A DNA stretch of 64,000 nt from Pseudoruegeria sp. SK021 (lineage in GTDB: Bacteria; Pseudomonadota; Alphaproteobacteria; Rhodobacterales; Rhodobacteraceae): NCBI RefSeq assembly GCF_002119405.1, contig NZ_MTBG01000004.1, positions 84,279-148,278 of the forward strand. The letters run 5' to 3'. Positions 25,362-34,307 of the stretch are shown piece by piece (within the stretch, counting starts at the first letter, position 1; every line of letters begins with the position of its first letter). The position numbers and the translations under genes were made by a program. The notes under the pieces were generated by a model. The model did not search any database, was not told where the DNA came from, and saw only the letters and a list, made by a program, of their open reading frames with translations.

Positions 25362-26882
25362 ATGTCCTCTGACCCAATCCTCCGTCTCGACGGCATCACC
25401 AAGCGGTTTGGCGCGATTGTGGCGAATGAGGACGTGACCATTCAGTTGGGCCGGGGTGAAATCCTGGCCCTGCTTGGCGAAAACGGGGCTGGCAAGACCA
25501 CCTTGATGAACATCCTGTTTGGCCATTACCTTCCCGACGCAGGTCGGGTGGCGGTGGACGGGCGGGAGTTGACACTTGGCAAGCCGCGCGATGCGATTGC
25601 CGCCGGGGTCGGCATGGTTCACCAGCATTTCACTTTGGCACCCAATCTGACGGTGCTGGAAAATGTCATGACCGGGACCGAACGCCTGTGGCATCCGGCC
25701 TCGGCAACCACGGCGGCACGGGCGAAACTGGCGGATTTGGCCGACCGGTTTGGGCTGGCCATTGATCCCGACGCGCGGGTGCATGATCTGTCGGTCGGCG
25801 AGCAGCAGCGTGTCGAAATCCTGAAGGCACTCTACAATCAGGCGCGCATCCTGATCCTTGATGAGCCAACGGCTGTTTTGACCCGCCCCGAGGCGGACCG
25901 GCTCTTTCAAACCCTGCGGGTGATGGCGAAGGACGGCTTGTCGATCATTTTCATCTCGCACAAACTTTACGAGGTAATGACTGCCGACCGGGTGGTGGTC
26001 TTGCGTGCCGGGCGGGTGACGGCCGAGCGGCGCACCGAGGCCACCAGTCGCGAAGAGCTGGCCGAGCTGATGGTGGGACGCCGGGTGACCCGTCCGGTGC
26101 GCGACGCCACGGCCCCAGGCCCGGTTCTGATCAAGGCCAGCGGGCTGTGCGCAACGGCCGGGCGGACGGCGCTGCGTGACATCGACTTCACCTTGCACAA
26201 GGGCGAAATTCTGGGGATCATCGGCGTTTCCGGCAATGGTCAAACCTTGCTGGCGCAGATCTTAAGTGGGCTGGCCCGGCCGCACTCCGGGGATCTGCAA
26301 CTGAACGGGGCAGACATCACAGGTCTCACCGCGCCCGAGTTGCTGCGCCGGGGTGTTGCCCGCATCCCCGAGGATCGCAATCGTGAAGGGGTGGTCGCCC
26401 GCTTTCCCCTGTGGCAAAACACGGTGCTGGAGCGTTTGGGAGATCCGCGATTTGCGTCGTGGGGGCTGGTCAAACGCAGCGCCGCCCGGGCCTTTTGTCG
26501 TGATGTGATTTCCCGGTTTGACGTCCGCGGTGGTGGTCCGGAAACCGAGACAGCAACGCTGTCCGGCGGCAATATTCAGAAATTGATTTTTGGACGGAAC
26601 ATGATTGATGGCCCTGCAGTCCTGATTGCGGCGCAACCGACCCGAGGCTTGGACGAAGGCGCGATTTCAGCCGTTCACAAGGAAATTCTGAACGCAAGAT
26701 CAGATGGTTGTGGTGTGATCTTAATCTCAGAGGATCTGGATGAGGTCTTGGCACTGGCCGACCGGGTGCAAGCCATCGTCAAGGGTCGCCTCAGTCCGGC
26801 AGTCGGAACCGACGGGTTGGATGCACAGCAGGTCGGCCTGATGATGGCTGGTGAATGGTCGGGACACGCGCATGCGCATTGA
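25362..26882 (+). CDS. Nucleobase/nucleoside ABC transporter ATPase (two ABC domains)
   Basis: Tandem ABC ATPase of 506 residues of the sugar/nucleoside (RbsA/NupA) type. Domain 1 (about 5-235): Walker A GENGAGKTTLMN, Q-loop HQHFTLAPNLTVLENVM, signature LSVGEQQRVEILKAL, Walker B ILILDEPTAVLT. Domain 2 (about 245-495): degenerate Walker A GVSGNGQTLLAQ, IPEDRNREGVV, signature LSGGNIQKLIFGRNM, Walker B VLIAAQPTRGLD. The second nucleotide site is altered, as is normal in this family. It lies between the BMP receptor and two permeases. Confidence 0.92.
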   Translation: MSSDPILRLDGITKRFGAIVANEDVTIQLGRGEILALLGENGAGKTTLMNILFGHYLPDAGRVAVDGRELTLGKPRDAIAAGVGMVHQHFTLAPNLTVLENVMTGTERLWHPASATTAARAKLADLADRFGLAIDPDARVHDLSVGEQQRVEILKALYNQARILILDEPTAVLTRPEADRLFQTLRVMAKDGLSIIFISHKLYEVMTADRVVVLRAGRVTAERRTEATSREELAELMVGRRVTRPVRDATAPGPVLIKASGLCATAGRTALRDIDFTLHKGEILGIIGVSGNGQTLLAQILSGLARPHSGDLQLNGADITGLTAPELLRRGVARIPEDRNREGVVARFPLWQNTVLERLGDPRFASWGLVKRSAARAFCRDVISRFDVRGGGPETETATLSGGNIQKLIFGRNMIDGPAVLIAAQPTRGLDEGAISAVHKEILNARSDGCGVILISEDLDEVLALADRVQAIVKGRLSPAVGTDGLDAQQVGLMMAGEWSGHAHAH

Positions 26883-27921
26883 ACGGCGCGAAACGCGGCC
26901 GGCTTGGCTGGTTATCGGGGCTCCGGTCAGCGCGGTGCTGGTCGCCCTGATGGCGGCGGGCCTTTTGGTCGGCCTCTCTGGCGCACCGGTGTTTGAGGCG
27001 TTTGGGCGAATGGCGGTGGGGGCCTTTGGCAGCAAACTGGCGATCACCGAAACCTTGACCCGGGCTGTGCCGCTAATCCTGACCGGGTTGGCCGCCGCCG
27101 TGGCCTTTCGGGCGCAGGTCTGGAACATCGGCGCCGAGGGCCAGCTTTACGCGGGCGCACTTGCGGTTGCGGCATTGGGGGCCGCGAACCCCTTTGGGGC
27201 CCCAGCCTATCTTTTGATCCCTATGCTGCTGGTCGCGGGGGCCGTGGCAGGCATGATCCTTCTGATCGTGCCGGTGGCGCTTCGTTTGCGGTTTGGCGTC
27301 GATGAGGTGGTCACGACGCTGTTGATGAATTTCATTGTGCTGCTTTTTGTGTCCTTGGCGATTGAAGGGTTCCTGCGGGATCCCTTGGCCTTTGGCTGGC
27401 CGCAATCGGTCCCCGTTCCGCCTGAGGCTCGGCTGGAGAAATTGGTCACGCAGTCGCGTCTCCATACCGGGTTGATCGTGGCGGTCGGGGCCGCGTTGGT
27501 CGTCTTCGCCATCAACCGCTTCACGGTGTTTGGCCTGCAATCTCGGGCGGCTGGCCTGCAAGCCGACGCCGCCCGCTTTGCCGGGGCACCGATCTCGCTG
27601 ACCCTACTGAAAGTCGCGTGCCTGTCCGGCGGCTTGGCCGGGCTGGCGGGTGCGGTTGAGGTGCTTGGGGTCAAGGGCCATGTCTCAACCGCGTTGTCGC
27701 CGGGCTTTGGCTATACCGGGATCGTGGTGGCGATGCTGGCCGCGCTCAGCCCGATCGGCGTGATTTTTGCCGGCCTCTTCGTGGCGGCCATGTTCGTTGG
27801 CGCGGATGGAATGAGCCGCGCTATGGGGGTTCCCAGCTTTATTGCCGACGTCACCGTGTCCCTTGCGCTGTTGACCATGTTGATCGCCTTGTTCCTGACA
27901 CAATTCAGGATCCGCAGATGA
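26872..27921 (+). CDS. Nucleobase/nucleoside ABC transporter permease 1
   Basis: Membrane subunit of 349 residues of the BPD_transp_2 (NupP/YufP) family, with about nine hydrophobic helices. Motifs include LTGLAAAVAFRAQVWNIGAEGQLYAG (about 65-90), RFGVDEVVTTLLMNFIVLL and ACLSGGLAGLAGAVEVLGVKG. The ATG at 26872 overlaps the ATPase stop (26880-26882); an upstream GTG at 26851 is the less likely alternative. It overlaps permease 2 by ATGA. The N-terminus is strongly basic (RIERRETR). Confidence 0.9.
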   Translation: MRIERRETRPAWLVIGAPVSAVLVALMAAGLLVGLSGAPVFEAFGRMAVGAFGSKLAITETLTRAVPLILTGLAAAVAFRAQVWNIGAEGQLYAGALAVAALGAANPFGAPAYLLIPMLLVAGAVAGMILLIVPVALRLRFGVDEVVTTLLMNFIVLLFVSLAIEGFLRDPLAFGWPQSVPVPPEARLEKLVTQSRLHTGLIVAVGAALVVFAINRFTVFGLQSRAAGLQADAARFAGAPISLTLLKVACLSGGLAGLAGAVEVLGVKGHVSTALSPGFGYTGIVVAMLAALSPIGVIFAGLFVAAMFVGADGMSRAMGVPSFIADVTVSLALLTMLIALFLTQFRIRR

Positions 27922-28862
27922 GTGATCTTTGGGATATCCTGATGACCGTGGGGCTTTGGTCATCGGTGCTGCGCATTGCGACCCCGCTGATTTTTGGCAC
28001 GCTGGGGGCCTTGCTGTGTGAACGCGCCGGGGTGCTGAATTTGGGGATCGAAGGCATCATGACCTTCGGCGCCATGGCCGGTTGGCTGACCGTGTTCAAC
28101 GGCGGCGATCTGTGGACTGGAATGGCGATGGCGGCCCTGTCTGGCGCGATCTTCGGGCTGCTACACGCCGGGATGACCGTCACCCTTGGGCTGTCGCAGC
28201 ATGTCACCGGGCTTGGCATCACGCTGTTCGGTTCCTCGCTCAGTTACTATCTGTTTCGGCTGGCAGTTCCGGTGCAAGGCACGCCGCCTACCATTGAGCC
28301 GTTTGCGCCCTACCCGATCCCGTGGCTGTCAGACCTGCCGTTTCTGGGGCCCACGCTGTTTTCTCAAACGCCGCCAACCTATCTGGCAATCGGCCTGGCG
28401 CTGACGTTGGCCTATCTTCTGGCGCGGACGCCGCTGGGGTTGGCCGTACGGATGACGGGCGAGAACCCCCACGCCGCCGAGGCGCAGGGCCTCGACCCAA
28501 TCCGCATTCGGATTGCGGCTGTGGTGGTCGGATCGGCGCTGATGGGCATGGGCGGCGCCTATCTGACGCTGGCCGCGTTCAACAGTTTCTTTCCGACCAT
28601 GGTGCAAGGCCGGGGCTGGGTCTGCATCGCACTGGTGGTGTTCTCGGCATGGCGGCCCAGTCGGGCGCTATTGGGGGCGATCTTGTTCGCCTTGTTCGAC
28701 GCCTACCAACTGCGCCTGCAAACAATCTTCGGAAAAGCAGTGCCTTACCAGCTTTTCCTCATGTTGCCTTATGTTTTATCCATCGTGGCACTGGTGGCGA
28801 TGTCACGGCGGGTTCGGGTGCCACAGGCCTTGATGAAGCCCTACAGACGCGGCGAACGGTGA
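27918..28862 (+). CDS. Nucleobase/nucleoside ABC transporter permease 2
   Basis: Membrane subunit of 314 residues, partner of permease 1 and of the same family. It shows TPLIFGTLGALLCERAGVLNLGIEGIM (about 22-48), GLSQHVTGLGITLFGSSLSYYLFR, GLAVRMTGENPHAAEAQGLD and GMGGAYLTLAAFNSFFPTMVQGRGW. The start overlaps the previous stop (ATGA). Last gene of the codA operon; a hairpin follows. Confidence 0.9.
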   Translation: MSDLWDILMTVGLWSSVLRIATPLIFGTLGALLCERAGVLNLGIEGIMTFGAMAGWLTVFNGGDLWTGMAMAALSGAIFGLLHAGMTVTLGLSQHVTGLGITLFGSSLSYYLFRLAVPVQGTPPTIEPFAPYPIPWLSDLPFLGPTLFSQTPPTYLAIGLALTLAYLLARTPLGLAVRMTGENPHAAEAQGLDPIRIRIAAVVVGSALMGMGGAYLTLAAFNSFFPTMVQGRGWVCIALVVFSAWRPSRALLGAILFALFDAYQLRLQTIFGKAVPYQLFLMLPYVLSIVALVAMSRRVRVPQALMKPYRRGER

Positions 28863-28869
28863 CCCCCAA

Positions 28870-28890
28870 CGCCGCATGAGCAATGCGGCG
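28870..28890. terminator. Terminator hairpin after codA/ABC operon
   Basis: Arms CGCCGCAT (28870-28877) and ATGCGGCG (28883-28890) with a five-base loop, followed by AT-rich sequence to 28918. It lies between convergent permease 2 and glcF, so the AT-rich side and hairpin may terminate both. Confidence 0.6.
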
Positions 28891-28918
28891 CAAATTATTG
28901 ATTTACGATAATAATTAA

Positions 28919-30211
28919 CTACAGTTCATTCAAGGACCCGGGCTTCGGCCCACCCGTCGCCCAATCCAGCAACTGCACGGTGTGAACCACCGGCAAGCCA
29001 GTGCCGCTGCCGATCTGCATCATGCATCCGATATTTCCGGCGGCGATCACATCCGGGGTGGTCGCTTCCAGTGTCGCTGTCTTGAGGGCTTTCAACTCGG
29101 ACGAGATTTTGGGCTGCAACAGGTTATAGGTTCCGGCCGACCCACAACACAGGTGACTGTCCTTGGGCTCTACGACGGTGAAACCCGCCGCTTTCAACAA
29201 GGTCTTCGGGTGGCTCTTGATCTGTTGGCCGTGCTGCAACGAACAGGCCGCATGATACGCAACTTTAAGCGGCGTGGCACGGGTGGCATCACTCAGGCCG
29301 ACCTCCACCATCACCTCTGAGATGTCCCGCGCGATTGCCGAAACCCGCGCCGCATCTTCGGCCAAATCGGTATCGCGGAACATATGGCCGTAATCCTTGA
29401 CCGTGGTGCCGCATCCAGAGGTGTTAATGACGATGGCATCCAGCCCGGGGCCGTCGATCTCGGCCACCCACGCCTTGATGTTCTTCGCCGCGCTGGCGTG
29501 GCTTTCGTCGGTTTTGCCCATGTGATGCGTCAACGCCCCGCAGCATCCGGCGCCGGGGCTGATCACCACCTCGCAGCCATGGCGGGCCAGCACCCGGATG
29601 GTGGCGTCGTTGATATCGGTGTTCAGGGCTTTCTGGGCACAGCCCGTCATCAGCGCCACCCGCTTCAGCTTTGGCGTTGTTGGCGCGAACACTTGCGGAT
29701 CATCATTGCGGCTGACCGACGGCAGTCGTTTTGGCGCCATTTCAAGCATCGCCCGTAGCCGGGCATCCGGCACCCATTTGCGCAGCGGTCGGGCAAGACC
29801 CGCCGCCGCCAGCGCCAGACGGAACCGGGTTGGATGCGGCAACAGCCGGGCGAGCACCCAGCGCAGCGCCCGATCATCCCAAGGCCGCGTGTAATTTTTG
29901 TTAATGTAGTCGCGGGCATGGTCGACCAGATGCATGTAATGCACCCCGGACGGACAGGTGGTCATACAGGCGAGGCAGGACAGGCACCGGTCGATATGCA
30001 GCACCGTCTTGGCATCCGGCTTGCGCCCTTGCTCCAACATATCCTTGATCAGATAGATGCGGCCACGCGGGCTGTCCAACTCGTCGCCCAGCACCTGATA
30101 GGTCGGGCACGTCGCCGTACAAAAGCCACAATGCACGCAGCTGCGCAGCACTTCGTTGGATCGCGCAATCGCGGGATCTTGCAATTGTTCAGGCGTGAAT
30201 GTCGTTTGCAT
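28919..30211 (-). CDS. glcF: Glycolate oxidase iron-sulfur subunit GlcF
   Basis: Electron-transfer subunit of membrane-associated glycolate dehydrogenase, 430 residues. Two [4Fe-4S] motifs appear at the N-terminus: CVHCGFCTATCPTYQ (about 25-39) and CLSCLACMTTCPSG (about 75-88). Two CCG domains follow, with SPGAGCCGALTHHMG, INTSGCGTTVKDYG, YHAACSLQHGQQ and DSHLCCGSAGTYN. Third gene of glcD-glcE-glcF on the minus strand. The complex oxidises glycolate to glyoxylate and passes electrons to the respiratory chain. Confidence 0.95.
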   Translation of the reverse strand: MQTTFTPEQLQDPAIARSNEVLRSCVHCGFCTATCPTYQVLGDELDSPRGRIYLIKDMLEQGRKPDAKTVLHIDRCLSCLACMTTCPSGVHYMHLVDHARDYINKNYTRPWDDRALRWVLARLLPHPTRFRLALAAAGLARPLRKWVPDARLRAMLEMAPKRLPSVSRNDDPQVFAPTTPKLKRVALMTGCAQKALNTDINDATIRVLARHGCEVVISPGAGCCGALTHHMGKTDESHASAAKNIKAWVAEIDGPGLDAIVINTSGCGTTVKDYGHMFRDTDLAEDAARVSAIARDISEVMVEVGLSDATRATPLKVAYHAACSLQHGQQIKSHPKTLLKAAGFTVVEPKDSHLCCGSAGTYNLLQPKISSELKALKTATLEATTPDVIAAGNIGCMMQIGSGTGLPVVHTVQLLDWATGGPKPGSLNEL

Positions 30212-30224
30212 CGGAAAAGGCCTT

Positions 30225-31385
30225 TCAGACCGCCATCAGGCCGGGATTAAGAATATTCTGGGGATCGAACCGGGCGCGCAATCCGGCGGACAGGCCCGCA
30301 AGCGGCGCCGGTTCAGGCTGAAACACATCGGTCTCGGCCCGCAAGTCTGCGCCCGCGCGGATAAGGGTCGCATGGCCACCAAGCGGTGCCAAGATTTGAC
30401 GGATGTGCGCACCGGCTGCCGCGGGCGCGTCCTGCGGTAGCCGCGCCCAGATCAAGCCACCGCCCCAGTCGAGCACGGTCTGCGCCCCAAGGCTCTGCTG
30501 CAAGGCCGATGTGATCGCCGGCGCATCGGTTGCTTTGACCGACAGACGCCAGACCGACCCGGTGCTGTCCGCAAAAGTACGCACGTCGCGCACATCGTCC
30601 CAAAGGCGGGTATGGTCGGCCCCTTTGATCACAGTCCGGTCGGGCCGTTCCAACAACTGGGTCAGGCGGTCGATGCGGTAGCCGACCTGATCGGTCAGGC
30701 CTTCGATCCGCAACAGGGCGCGCCCATCGACAAAGGCCGCACCCGATACTTCAAACGGGGTGCCGAGCGCTTTGCAGAACAGGGCCACCGCCTGCGCGTC
30801 GGTCAACCCATCAAACACCAGCGTCGCCGCCCGTTCCGGGCGCGGCAGGGTTTTCAGCGCCACTTCAGTGACGATGCCAAGCGTTCCGTAAGCGCCACAA
30901 AGCAGTTTGCCCAAATCCAGACCAGTGACGTTTTTCATCACCCGGCCCCCATTCTTGACCAGCCGCCCGTGCCCATCGACGAACCGCAAGCCCAGCAGAA
31001 AATCCCGGCACGCCCCCGCTCGCAAGCGGCGCGGCCCCGAGACATTGGCCGAGACAACGCCGCCAACTGTCGGCGTGCCGTTGCTGCCCAGCAGAGGCCG
31101 ATGATCCATCGGCTCAAATGCCAGATACTGACGCTCGGTCGCCAAAAGCGCCTCAATCTCAGCCAACGGGGTGCCCGCTTTGGCAATCAGGGTCATCGCC
31201 CCCGGCTCGTACAGGGTGACGCCAGACAAGCCCGCCGTCGACACCGGTGTGGCCGCAGCCACCGGGCGGCCGATCCCAGACCGGGTGCCGCCCCCCACGA
31301 TCCTAAGCGGCGTCGCCGCCGCAGCCGCAGCACGCACCACGTCGCACAAGGCGTCTTCACTGTCCGGCGTCAAAGGCGCGGTCAT
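30225..31385 (-). CDS. glcE: Glycolate oxidase FAD-binding subunit GlcE
   Basis: FAD-linked subunit of 386 residues with a PP-loop FAD domain: PLRIVGGGTRSGIG (about 25-38), FEPMDHRPLLGSNGTPTVGGV (about 91), SGPRRLRAGACRDFLLG, GGRVMKNVTGLDLGKLLCGAYGTLG (about 145-169). The C-terminus ends RFDPQNILNPGLM as in the family. It lies between glcD and glcF with gaps of about 10-13 bases, consistent with one transcript. GlcD and GlcE together form the flavin-containing core. Confidence 0.94.
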   Translation of the reverse strand: MTAPLTPDSEDALCDVVRAAAAAATPLRIVGGGTRSGIGRPVAAATPVSTAGLSGVTLYEPGAMTLIAKAGTPLAEIEALLATERQYLAFEPMDHRPLLGSNGTPTVGGVVSANVSGPRRLRAGACRDFLLGLRFVDGHGRLVKNGGRVMKNVTGLDLGKLLCGAYGTLGIVTEVALKTLPRPERAATLVFDGLTDAQAVALFCKALGTPFEVSGAAFVDGRALLRIEGLTDQVGYRIDRLTQLLERPDRTVIKGADHTRLWDDVRDVRTFADSTGSVWRLSVKATDAPAITSALQQSLGAQTVLDWGGGLIWARLPQDAPAAAGAHIRQILAPLGGHATLIRAGADLRAETDVFQPEPAPLAGLSAGLRARFDPQNILNPGLMAV

Positions 31386-31395
31386 AGCGGTCCTT

Positions 31396-32844
31396 TCAAT
31401 GTTGGCGCTGTCGCCGTGCGGCGCTTGCCGCCAACGGGAACACCTTGGCAGGGTTCAAAATCCAATGGGGATCGAACACGTCCTTGACCTGCATCTGCGC
31501 CTCTAGATCATCGGGCGAAAATTGCCGGATCATCAGATCGCGCTTTTCAATACCGACACCGTGTTCACCGGTCAAACAGCCGCCAACATCGACGCAGACC
31601 CCCAGAATGGCCGCGCCAAAGGCCTCGGCCCGCTCGAGGTCCCCGGGTTTATTGGCATCGAACAGGATCAGCGGGTGCATGTTGCCGTCGCCGGCGTGAA
31701 ACACGTTGGCGACCTCCATCTGATGTTCTATCGCCAATTCGCCAATGCGCTTTAGGGTGAATTGCAAGGCCGAGACCGGCACTGTGCCGTCAAGGCACAT
31801 GTAATCGTTGATCTGGCCCATGGCCCCGAATGCCGACTTGCGACCCTTCCAGATCGCGGCGCTTTCTTCGGCTGATTTGCTGACCCGGATCTCGACCGGG
31901 CCAAGCGGTTCAGCAAGCGCAGTAATCCGGTCCAGCTGATCGGCGATTTCCGCCTCAGAGCCTTCCACCTCAACGATCAGCAGCGCCTCGCACAGGGGAT
32001 AACCGGCCTTGGCATAATTCTCGACCACCCGAATGCAGGGCCGGTCCATGTATTCGATCGCCACCGGCAGGACACCGGATTTGATGATCCGCGCCACGCA
32101 ATCCCCGGCCACCTCGGCATCATCAAAGCCGATCATCACCGGGCGGGCGCCTTCGGGCTTGGGCAGGATGCGCAATGTGGCCTCGGTCACGATGGCCAGT
32201 TGCCCTTCCGAGCCACAGATGACGCCCAGCAGATCAAGGCCCGGCGCATCCATATGGGCGCCGCCCAAGGTGACGATTTCGCCGGTGACCAGCACCATCC
32301 GCACCCCGAGCAGATTGTTGGTGGTCACCCCGTATTTCAGGCAATGCGCCCCGCCGGAGTTCATCGCGATATTCCCGGCAATGGCACAGGCCAGTTGCGA
32401 CGACGGATCGGGGGCATAGAAAAACCCATCCTCTTCCACCGTGCCTGTGACCGACAGGTTCGTCACCCCAGTCTGCACCCGGATAAAGCGGTTGTCGTAA
32501 TCGATCTCTAGCGTGTCGCGCAGTCGGGCGGTGCCAATGATGACACTGTCGGCAGTGGGCAATGACCCACCGGCCAAAGATGTCCCTGCCCCGCGCGGCA
32601 CCACATTGACGCCCATGTCATGGCAAATCTTCAACGCGATGGCGACTTCTTCGGTGGTGCGGGGCAAGACCACGGCCAAGGGCGGACACCGATAGGCGGT
32701 CAGCGCATCGCATTCATAGGCGCGGGTTTCAAACGCATCCGAAATCACCGTCTCGGCCGGAAGCGCCGCACACAGCGCCGCCACGATTTGATCCTTGCGT
32801 TCGATGACTTCGGCATCGGGCACCGGCATCACGATGGTCGACAT
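31396..32844 (-). CDS. glcD: Glycolate oxidase catalytic subunit GlcD
   Basis: FAD-dependent D-2-hydroxyacid oxidase subunit of 482 residues. The FAD-binding region shows LAVVLPRTTEEVAIAL, VNVVPRGAGTSLAGGSLP (about 85-102), YAPDPSSQLACAIAGNIAMNSGG (about 145-167) and CLKYGVTTNNLLGV. The C-terminal domain has HAGDGNMHPLILFD, GECLTGEHGVG-like GGCLTGEHGVGIEKRDLM (metal and substrate His) and the ending FDPHWILNPAKVFP. First gene of the glcDEF unit, 172 bases from the end of the BhcC-like gene. Confidence 0.95.
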   Translation of the reverse strand: MSTIVMPVPDAEVIERKDQIVAALCAALPAETVISDAFETRAYECDALTAYRCPPLAVVLPRTTEEVAIALKICHDMGVNVVPRGAGTSLAGGSLPTADSVIIGTARLRDTLEIDYDNRFIRVQTGVTNLSVTGTVEEDGFFYAPDPSSQLACAIAGNIAMNSGGAHCLKYGVTTNNLLGVRMVLVTGEIVTLGGAHMDAPGLDLLGVICGSEGQLAIVTEATLRILPKPEGARPVMIGFDDAEVAGDCVARIIKSGVLPVAIEYMDRPCIRVVENYAKAGYPLCEALLIVEVEGSEAEIADQLDRITALAEPLGPVEIRVSKSAEESAAIWKGRKSAFGAMGQINDYMCLDGTVPVSALQFTLKRIGELAIEHQMEVANVFHAGDGNMHPLILFDANKPGDLERAEAFGAAILGVCVDVGGCLTGEHGVGIEKRDLMIRQFSPDDLEAQMQVKDVFDPHWILNPAKVFPLAASAARRQRQH

Positions 32845-33016
32845 GTCACGCTCCCATTTTCTGCGGCACAGCGTGTCAACACACCCCCACCCAGTACTAA
32901 ACCCGGCGGATCAAAGCATTGCGCGCCCGTCACCGTCCTCTCCCTGCCGGCAATATGGATCGCAGTTTCGCCGTCGTCCAGCCCGAACCGTGCCGCGGCC
33001 TTGTGCCGGTTTGCCC

Positions 33017-34180
33017 TCAAAGCATCTTGCCGCGCGCCGTGACCGGCCACAGGGTTTCGACCTTGCCCTTGCGCACCCCGACATACCAGTCGTGCAAGTT
33101 ACAGGTGGGATCGCAATGCCCCGGCACCAGCCGAAGCTTGTCGTGAACCTTCAGCACCCCCAACGGATCGGCCACAATGCCATGTTCATCGGAGGCCTCA
33201 GTATAGGTCACATCGCTGCGCCCAAAGACCTCTGGCAAGCCGCTATCCAACGACTGCACCTTCAGACCCGCATCAACAATAGCTCGATCCGGGCCGGGAT
33301 GCGACATCACAGACGTCAGCAAGAACAAGGCGTTCTCCCATGTTCCTTCATCCATCCTCTGCCCGTTCTCATTCAGAACGCGGCCATAATCGGCATCCAT
33401 GAACGCATAAGAGCCGCATTGCAGTTCGGTGTAGAGCCCGGACGCGGCCTCAAACCCGTAAGACCCGGTTCCCCCGCCTGTGACCGTGGCACACGCGATG
33501 TCCGCATCACTCAGCGCCGCAAGGACATCGCGCACCTTGGCAATCACCTGTGCCGATTTGACCGCACGCTCGGCATGGGTCCGCAGATGCTGCATCGCCC
33601 CTTGATAGGCCTGAATGCCGCCAAAATGCAGATTGGGTGCCGCGCCGATGGCCCGGGCAAGGTCGACCACATCCGCCGCGTGGCGCAGACCGCAGCGTCC
33701 AGAGCCGCAATCAATCTCGACCAGACATTCCAGCCGGGTGCCATGACGGACCGCCGCTGCGGACAAGTCCGGCACATTGGTCAGATCGTCCACGCATACG
33801 CCGATGCGGGCACCGCGCAGCGGCAGCCGCGCCAACCGGTCGATCTTGACCGGGTCGCGCACTTCGTTGCTGATCAGTAGGTCAGAAATACCGGCCCGCA
33901 CAAATGCCTCGGCCTCGGACACTTTTTGGCAACACAGGCCAGTGGCCCCGCCAAGGCGCATCTGCAACCGGGCCACATCGGCCGATTTGTGCATTTTTCC
34001 ATGGGCGCGGAGCCGAAGCCCCTGCGCCGCCACAATGCCGCCCATCTTGACAATGTTCCGCTCCAGCGCATCCAGATCAAGAATCAGGCACGGCGTCTGA
34101 ATGGCGGCTTCGTCCATGCCGATCGCGGCCGGTATGTCATAGCCGACCTCTAAGTCGTCCAATCTGCGATCCTGCGCCAT
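33017..34180 (-). CDS. DSD1-family PLP enzyme, beta-hydroxyaspartate aldolase (BhcC)-like
   Basis: Fold-type III (alanine-racemase-like) pyridoxal-phosphate enzyme of 387 residues. The PLP Lys is in LRAHGKMHKSADVAR (about 58), followed by CCQKVSEAEAF, VEIDCGSGRCG, GGIQAYQGAMQH, GGGTGSYGFE and the C-terminal metal site LVPGHCDPTCNLHDWYVG (His and Cys). The start, IQTPCLILDLDALERNI and this metal motif closely follow BhcC, which cleaves beta-hydroxyaspartate to glyoxylate and glycine in the beta-hydroxyaspartate cycle. D-threonine aldolase and D-serine dehydratase are more distant relatives. Its place upstream of glcDEF links it to glyoxylate made from glycolate. bhcA, bhcB and bhcD are not present here. 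Confidence 0.78.
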   Translation of the reverse strand: MAQDRRLDDLEVGYDIPAAIGMDEAAIQTPCLILDLDALERNIVKMGGIVAAQGLRLRAHGKMHKSADVARLQMRLGGATGLCCQKVSEAEAFVRAGISDLLISNEVRDPVKIDRLARLPLRGARIGVCVDDLTNVPDLSAAAVRHGTRLECLVEIDCGSGRCGLRHAADVVDLARAIGAAPNLHFGGIQAYQGAMQHLRTHAERAVKSAQVIAKVRDVLAALSDADIACATVTGGGTGSYGFEAASGLYTELQCGSYAFMDADYGRVLNENGQRMDEGTWENALFLLTSVMSHPGPDRAIVDAGLKVQSLDSGLPEVFGRSDVTYTEASDEHGIVADPLGVLKVHDKLRLVPGHCDPTCNLHDWYVGVRKGKVETLWPVTARGKML

Positions 34181-34307
34181 GCGTTCCCCCGCTTATCCCC
34201 GTCACACCCGGTCCGGCTCCCGCAGGTCTAGCAGTCCGGCGACGGGATGCCAGCCCCCATTGGCGGCGTTGAACGTGGACATAGCCGGTCAACCGGACGC
34301 CGTGCGG

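Noticed and set aside
24360..26243. A 627-codon open frame on the minus strand
   Set aside because: It is antisense to the BMP receptor and ATPase genes, which have complete motifs; its translation shows no recognisable family.
33017..34180. D-serine dehydratase
   Set aside because: The DSD1 family includes it, but the N-terminal sequence, GHCDPTCN motif and glycolate-oxidase context fit BhcC-type aldolase better.
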